The position numbers were made by a program, and so were the translations under genes. This document shows, piece by piece, positions 59,704 to 64,000 of a stretch of 64,000 nt of DNA. Under the pieces are notes generated by a model. It saw nothing but the letters and a program-made list of their open reading frames with translations. It was not told the DNA's origin and did no database searches. This DNA comes from Dasypus novemcinctus (Eukaryota; Chordata; Mammalia; Cingulata; Dasypodidae), in contig NC_080689.1 in NCBI RefSeq assembly GCF_030445035.2, forward strand, positions 19,125,278 through 19,189,277, read 5' to 3'. The number at the start of each line of letters is the position of its first letter. The first letter of the stretch is position 1.

Positions 59704-60317
59704 TGTTTTAGTTTGCCAAAGGGCTGCCAATGCAAAGTACCAGAAATGTGTTGACTTTTATAAGGATATTGACAGTTCCAAAGCTGTGAAAAGTCCAAAC
59801 GGAGGCACCATCAGATGCTTTCTCACCAAAGTTAGCTACTGTTGATCCTGGCATGTTGCCACATGGTGAAGCAAGCATGGCCGATATCTGCCAAGGTTTC
59901 AGCCTTCCTCTCGGGGCTCACTGTCTCCTCTTGAGCTGCTCTGTGGGCCTAGCCTCTTGGGGACTCTGTGCTTAAGGGATCTTCTAGTCCTTTCTCACTT
60001 GGCATTGGGCTTGTCTCTTAGGGCTTCTCTCCTTGCAGCTCAGCTGTGGGCAAAACTGGAGTCTCCTCTCACATGGCAAAATCAAACACAGCAATTCCAT
60101 TTTTTCCTGTGTCTATCTGTGTGAGTCCCTTTATATCAGACCTAGCAATGGGCAGGGACTCAACCTGAGTCACACATAGTCCAATCAAAAGCCCTAAACT
60201 AATCAAATCGAAGGCCCCTCAACTGAATTTAATGCAATCAAATGGTATCCTGCCAGAGGAATAGATTACAAACATATTTCCCTTTTGGGATTCATAAAAT
60301 AATTTCAAACTGCCACA
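59704..60317 (-). repeat. LTR-like element A, uninterrupted copy
   Basis: On minus it begins TGTGGCAGTTTGAAATTATT and ends TTGGCAAACTAAAACA. The outer 12 bases at each end are imperfect inverted repeats (TGT...AGTTTG). Intergenic and not split, so it is the best copy for defining the family. No clear target duplication. No coding sequence. Confidence 0.6.
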
Positions 60318-60482
60318 GTATGACATACCCAAGTGTCATTCCTACTGAAATAAGTTCTTCCTGTCTAAGGAGAACTCTAAGACTGAACTAATCAGTATTA
60401 AATTCTATTTTAATTTCTAACTTTTCAAAGACCTTAACATTTTTAGTTTGGAGACCCAAATCTGTCTTTAATGTTTCTATTG

Positions 60483-60707
60483 CAGGGTTTCTCAGCCATG
60501 GCATTAACATTTTGAGCTTTGTCCACAGTGAATGGGTCTGTCCTACCCATTCTAAGACATTTAACAGCATCCTGTGTCTCTACCTACTAAATAGAGACCC
60601 ACCCCAGTTGTGACCACCAAAATGTCTCCACGTATCACCAAATGTTCCAGGGGATAGGGGTGTAGAGGTACAGGGGATGCAAAATCACTCCCAGTTGAGA
60701 ACCACTG
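60483..60707 (-). repeat. Non-autonomous hAT-type DNA transposon
   Basis: The ends are terminal inverted repeats: CAGGGTTTCTCAGCC at 60483 and GTTGAGAACCACTG ending 60707. The interior (AAATGTTCCAGGGGATAGG, CAGTTGTGACCACCAAAATG) follows a common mammalian Charlie-related family. Flanking 8-mers match at 5 of 8 positions, a decayed duplication. Confidence 0.75.
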
Positions 60708-60879
60708 CTCCAATGAATGTTTTTCCAGCCTTGCTCTCTTCAATTTTATTTTCTGAGCCAGTGATTTATCTAAATTCCTTCACAGGGGCCAAAGCTAGCA
60801 GAACCAAAAAAGAACTGGCTGCTGTTGTTTATAGCTCAGAGAAACAAAGACATTAAGTAATTTATCACTTAGCTATCAG

Positions 60880-61095
60880 CCACACATTGGTACAACTGAG
60901 TGTGAGTCACAATTCACTTACCTGCAGTGCAGTCTTGAAGCCACTTAAACTCTCCACGACTGTTCCATGCAAATGGGAATAACACCTACTTTGCAGAGTT
61001 GCTATGTTAGAGATAATTTAAGTAAAATAGTACTATGTCTGATACAGAGTAAGATTGCAATAAATGATAACTATTATATTACTATAAAGGTTGAT
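60880..61095 (+). repeat. MIR-like fragment
   Basis: GAGTCACAATTCACTTACCT, CCATGCAAATGGGAATAACA and GAGATAATTTAAGTAAAATA follow MIR order, diverged. Confidence 0.5.
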
Positions 61096-61124
61096 GGCAT
61101 TGGAGGATATTGTACATGCTCTGC

Positions 61125-61250
61125 AATGCTTAGATCAGTACCCCAAATTTATTACACATTAGAATCACTTGTGATGTTAAAAATTAACAAAGATGCCCAA
61201 ATCACAACCTCAGATAGGTTCAGGACAACACTGAGAAAAACTGGCTGAGA
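61125..61250. repeat. MER5-like hAT remnant
   Basis: TTACACATTAGAATCACTTG and GATGCCCAAATCACAACCTC are MER5A-type interior phrases. The ends are lost. Confidence 0.5.
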
Positions 61251-61257
61251 AATTTTT

Positions 61258-61468
61258 TTTTAGGTACTAGGGATGGGGATTGACCCTAGGACTTCATATG
61301 TGGGAAGCTGGCACTCAACCACTGAGCCACACTGGCTCTCCTGAGTTGGGTTTTTCCCATTTGTTTGCTTGTTGTTTGTTTTTGTCTTTAGGAGGCACCA
61401 GAAACCAAACCCAGGACCTTCTATGTGGGAAGCAGGCACTCAACCACTTGAGCTACATCTGCTCCCCG
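61258..61468 (-). repeat. Dimeric tRNA-Ala SINE
   Basis: Minus strand: an A-type head (CGGGGAGCAGATGTAGCTCA) at the right, linker ending CCCAACTCAGGAG, then a B-type head (GCCAGTGTGGCTCAGTGGTT). Flanks AGAAATTTTTT on both sides. Confidence 0.85.
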
Positions 61469-61568
61469 AGAAATTTTTTATTTTATACTTGACTGTTTAT
61501 TTTCACTCAGTGGTAAAACTGCAACATCCTAAGACACAAGGAAGAAGCCATTCATAAAAGCAATTTCA

Positions 61569-62006
61569 GGGAAGCAGATATGGCTCAAGTGATAGTGCTT
61601 CGAACTACCGTATGGGAGGACCTGAGTTCAATCCCTGGGTCCTCCTGGTAAAAAAGAAAAAGAGAAAGCAGGCCTGAGCTGTGAGCCAGTGCCTGCACAA
61701 GTACCCACAAGGTGAGCCAGTGCCCACACAAGTGAGTCACGCAGCAAGATGACGCAACAAAAGAGAGACGAAGGGGAGAATCAAGGTGAAGTGCAGCAGA
61801 AACCAGGAACTGAGGTGGCACAAGTGATGGGGAACCTCTCTCCACATCAAAGGTCCCCGGGATCAAATCCCAGTGATTCCTAGAAGAAAAAGCAAGAAGA
61901 GAAGACAAAAAGAGAAATAGATACAGAAGATCACACAGTGAATGGAGAGAGAAAACAAAAAAACAGCAGGGTGGATGGGGGAAAGGGGAAGGAAAAGGGG
62001 GGAAAC
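61569..62006 (+). repeat. Two-headed DAS SINE
   Basis: Heads at 61569-61650 and about 61800-61880, separated by body units with repeated GAGCCAGTGCC. Long G-rich 3' part. Duplication AAAAGCAATTTCA and AAAAACAATTTCA. It ends about 60 bases from the DPY30 poly(A) region. Confidence 0.85.
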
Positions 62007-62069
62007 AAAAACAATTTCATAATATAAAATGATGAAATTGTCATACAGAAAAAACTACTTTAAAATAAT

Positions 62070-62343
62070 GACATTTTAACAGTTTATTTTGAAGGTCATT
62101 TTAAAAACAAAGTTAAAGACAATCTGAGAAAAAAATTGCACAAAGAATACACTCATTAAATAAGTGTGGTGATTAAATCAAAATAAGGGAAATATGTTCT
62201 CTTCTGCAACTCTGGAGATAAGTTCTGTGGTCCTCACGGTTCTTATACTTCCAAAAAGGGGGGGAAATCATGGCAATTAAAGCTGCCTCTTAATCATGTA
62301 AATCTACAGTAGCAATCAACACTTTTCTGTTCTTCCCGATAAA
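62070..62343 (-). other. DPY30: DPY30 3'UTR (probable extent)
   Basis: This is the sequence downstream of the DPY30 stop on the minus strand. The only AATAAA seen before the next SINE is at 62083-62088 (TTTATT on plus), about 255 bases after the stop, so cleavage is expected roughly at 62060-62070. A SINE on the opposite strand begins its tail almost immediately beyond (61569-62006). The extent is inferred from the signal only. Confidence 0.6.
62083..62088 (-). terminator. Candidate DPY30 polyadenylation signal AATAAA
   Basis: Canonical hexamer on the minus strand (TTTATT on plus), the only one I found between the stop codon and the SINE at 61569-62006. A T-rich plus-strand context surrounds it. 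Transcript 3'-end data would be needed to confirm use. Confidence 0.55.
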
Positions 62344-62416
62344 TCAGTTTCGATCTTCAAATTGTGCCTTGTTTTTTAAAAGGTATGATGCTAGAAATTC
62401 AATGGGATTTGGTGGT
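62344..62416 (-). CDS. DPY30: DPY30 last coding exon (C-terminal 23 residues and stop)
   Basis: On the minus strand a pyrimidine-rich tract and TTTACAG acceptor (AG at 62418-62417) lead into one base completing an Arg codon. Then come [18 protein letters not shown] and FEDRN, with TGA at 62346-62344. This is the end of DPY30, a protein of about 99 residues. Its Dpy-30 helix-turn-helix motif dimerises and binds ASH2L in SET1/MLL H3K4 methyltransferase complexes in the nucleus. The exon supplies the second helix of that motif and the tail. A branch-point-like TTCTAAAC lies about 25 bases upstream of the acceptor (near 62440-62447). No frameshift or stop breaks it, and the intact splice signal argues against a processed pseudogene. 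The preceding exon is not visible up to 64000. Confidence 0.95.
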
Positions 62417-63966
62417 CTGTAAAGGAAAAGAAATCCAAAGTTTAGAAATTTATATTCTAGATGTTAATTTAAATGTATTGTTACATAAAAAAACACACAC
62501 ATCTTTTTAAGTTTAACTTTCATTTTACTGTCAAAGGCATTGAAGCAAATATTATGGTAAATGAAACAGGCAAGCAAGTTGCCAATAATACTATTTAAAG
62601 AAATGGAAATTTTTATATGGCTTAAACATAGTTATGAAGCCAATTCTAAGACACAAGTTTCAGATATGTACTGACAATGGGATAATGATTACCAAAGGGG
62701 GAAAAAGTAACTTGAAGGTGTCCCAAAGGAGGCTTCTGGGGTGTTGTCAGTATTCCATTCCTTGGATCTGAGTATAGGTTACTTGGATATGTTTAGTTTG
62801 TGAAAAAATTCATCCAGCTGGACATGTAAGATTTATGCAATTTTTGGTATCTACATTATCCTTCAGTAAAAGTACAAAAACAATATAACACAATGGTTGT
62901 AGTATCACCAAGATATATAGATGGCCCACCAGGTGACATGTAATTTTTATGTTTCTTTTTAAAAAGTCATTTCTATCTTTCTTCAACTAATTTAAATATT
63001 TCTAATACTACCATAAAGTACACCTGAGAAGTGAAGCATATTAACAAAATTAAGAGGTGTTATTTCTTATTTACCATTTTTACATAAATTATTCTCACTG
63101 AAAGAGCAGTCCAAGGATAAAATATTAGGGGAAAGAGCTATTTTAAACTCTACTGTGAAGAGGCACATTGAAAATTCATTTATAATGACCTCAAAACATC
63201 ATCTTGGCACAAGGCACAGCCCTTTGAGCTGCCTACATATAGACAACATTTTTCACTTAATATGTAGGGTTAACCTGATGAATTATTTTTCCAGAACTCT
63301 TTACTACTTAAAAACTGCATTTGCTAAACAGCACTCTACTAAAAAATGTCTTCAAAATTTTTTCTTCCAGTACTTAAACTAATATTTCTATTACTAATAT
63401 ATTAATCTTTTTTATAGGAAAAAGAAAAAGACAATCAAGAAAATAACAGATGCCCATATTTTAATGATCAGCAAGTAAAGCCAAAAGTCATAAATAAATC
63501 CTATTTTATAAATGTAACAATCAAAAAACATTTATTCTTATAATTTTTATGAGTACACCTAAATTCTAAATCAATAATTCTTATTTTAAGATGAGACACA
63601 CATCCATCAACAAGTTCTTTATCAAATTATGTCATTAGAGAAAAGAATTTTTATCGAATTGTCATTTGCCCTTTAAATAACACATGTACCTAATAAATGT
63701 TGACAATCTAATTTACAAAACATTATTTGTTACTGGATTTGCTGATAAAAAAGAATTTAGTAACTTTAATCTTAAAGAAATTTACTAATTTAAATTAACT
63801 TGGTAAAAAAGTTTATAACAATGTTGTTTAGGCTATACTGTTACTGGAAATTTTTTAAGGACAAACTTATAGACAGAAATATGATATGTCCAGCACCATA
63901 AAAACAGTCATGTCCTTCAAACTGGTAAATCAACTCTTGGAAATTTATCATGAAAATATAATTATG
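62417..63966 (-). other. DPY30: DPY30 intron (part)
   Basis: Intron sequence upstream of the last exon. 62690-62880 resembles an old plus-strand L1 3' end (TTGTGAAAAAATTCATCCAG, ATCCTTCAGTAAAAGTAC). No further DPY30 exon was found. Confidence 0.7.
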
Positions 63967-64000
63967 GGGAAGCAGATGTGGCTCAAATGATAAGGCCTCT
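63967..64000 (+). repeat. DAS SINE head cut by the window end
   Basis: GGGAAGCAGATGTGGCTCAA is the start of another SINE head; the rest lies beyond 64000. Confidence 0.8.

Noticed and set aside
62344-62416. DPY30 exon as a processed pseudogene
   Set aside because: A pyrimidine tract and AG acceptor precede the sequence, the coding stops exactly at a conserved exon-like edge, and it is in place next to MEMO1.

Overview
This is a 64 kb piece of vertebrate nuclear DNA, almost certainly from an armadillo (Dasypus or a close relative). The main evidence is roughly 20 copies of tRNA-Ala-derived SINEs of the DAS type, a family described from the nine-banded armadillo. They lie among old L1, L2, MIR, MaLR/ERV and hAT-type repeats common to placental mammals. 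No bacterial-style operons, CRISPR arrays, rRNA genes or intact tRNA genes were seen. Species assignment is inference from the repeats.

Two host genes can be placed with confidence, both on the minus strand. At 50895-50955 is the first coding exon of MEMO1, encoding residues 1-20 plus one base, with an ATG in good context and a CAG|GTAGGG splice donor. It sits in a CpG island of about 1.25 kb (50375-51625) that must hold its promoter. At 62344-62416 is the last coding exon of DPY30, encoding the C-terminal 23 residues and the stop, with a clean acceptor and an AATAAA about 255 bases past the stop. DPY30 therefore ends about 11 kb upstream of the MEMO1 start, head to tail, as I recall for the human locus on chromosome 2.

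Layout: 1-50894 is MEMO1 intron 1, or the visible part of it, with no second exon found. It is largely repeats: L1 pieces, mostly on the plus strand and so antisense to MEMO1, peppered with SINEs, LTR-like elements, L2 and MIR. The stretches 16.44-18.5 kb and 48.33-50.37 kb are relatively repeat-poor. 50375-51625 is the promoter island. 51.6-62.06 kb is intergenic, again repeat-rich. 62.07-64.0 kb is the DPY30 3'UTR, last exon and part of the preceding intron; a SINE is cut by the window end.

The genes do unrelated jobs: DPY30 is a core subunit of SET1/MLL H3K4 methyltransferase complexes, and MEMO1 is a cytosolic redox/iron-related protein acting in receptor-tyrosine-kinase-driven motility. 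Nothing here suggests a new multi-gene system. The more interesting material is repeat biology: a recurrent dimeric tRNA-Ala SINE with a fixed linker, two-headed DAS variants, T+-type SINE tails, a four-copy LTR-like family, a triplicated L1 3'UTR block, several nested insertions, and a perfect 80-bp tandem duplication inside a SINE.
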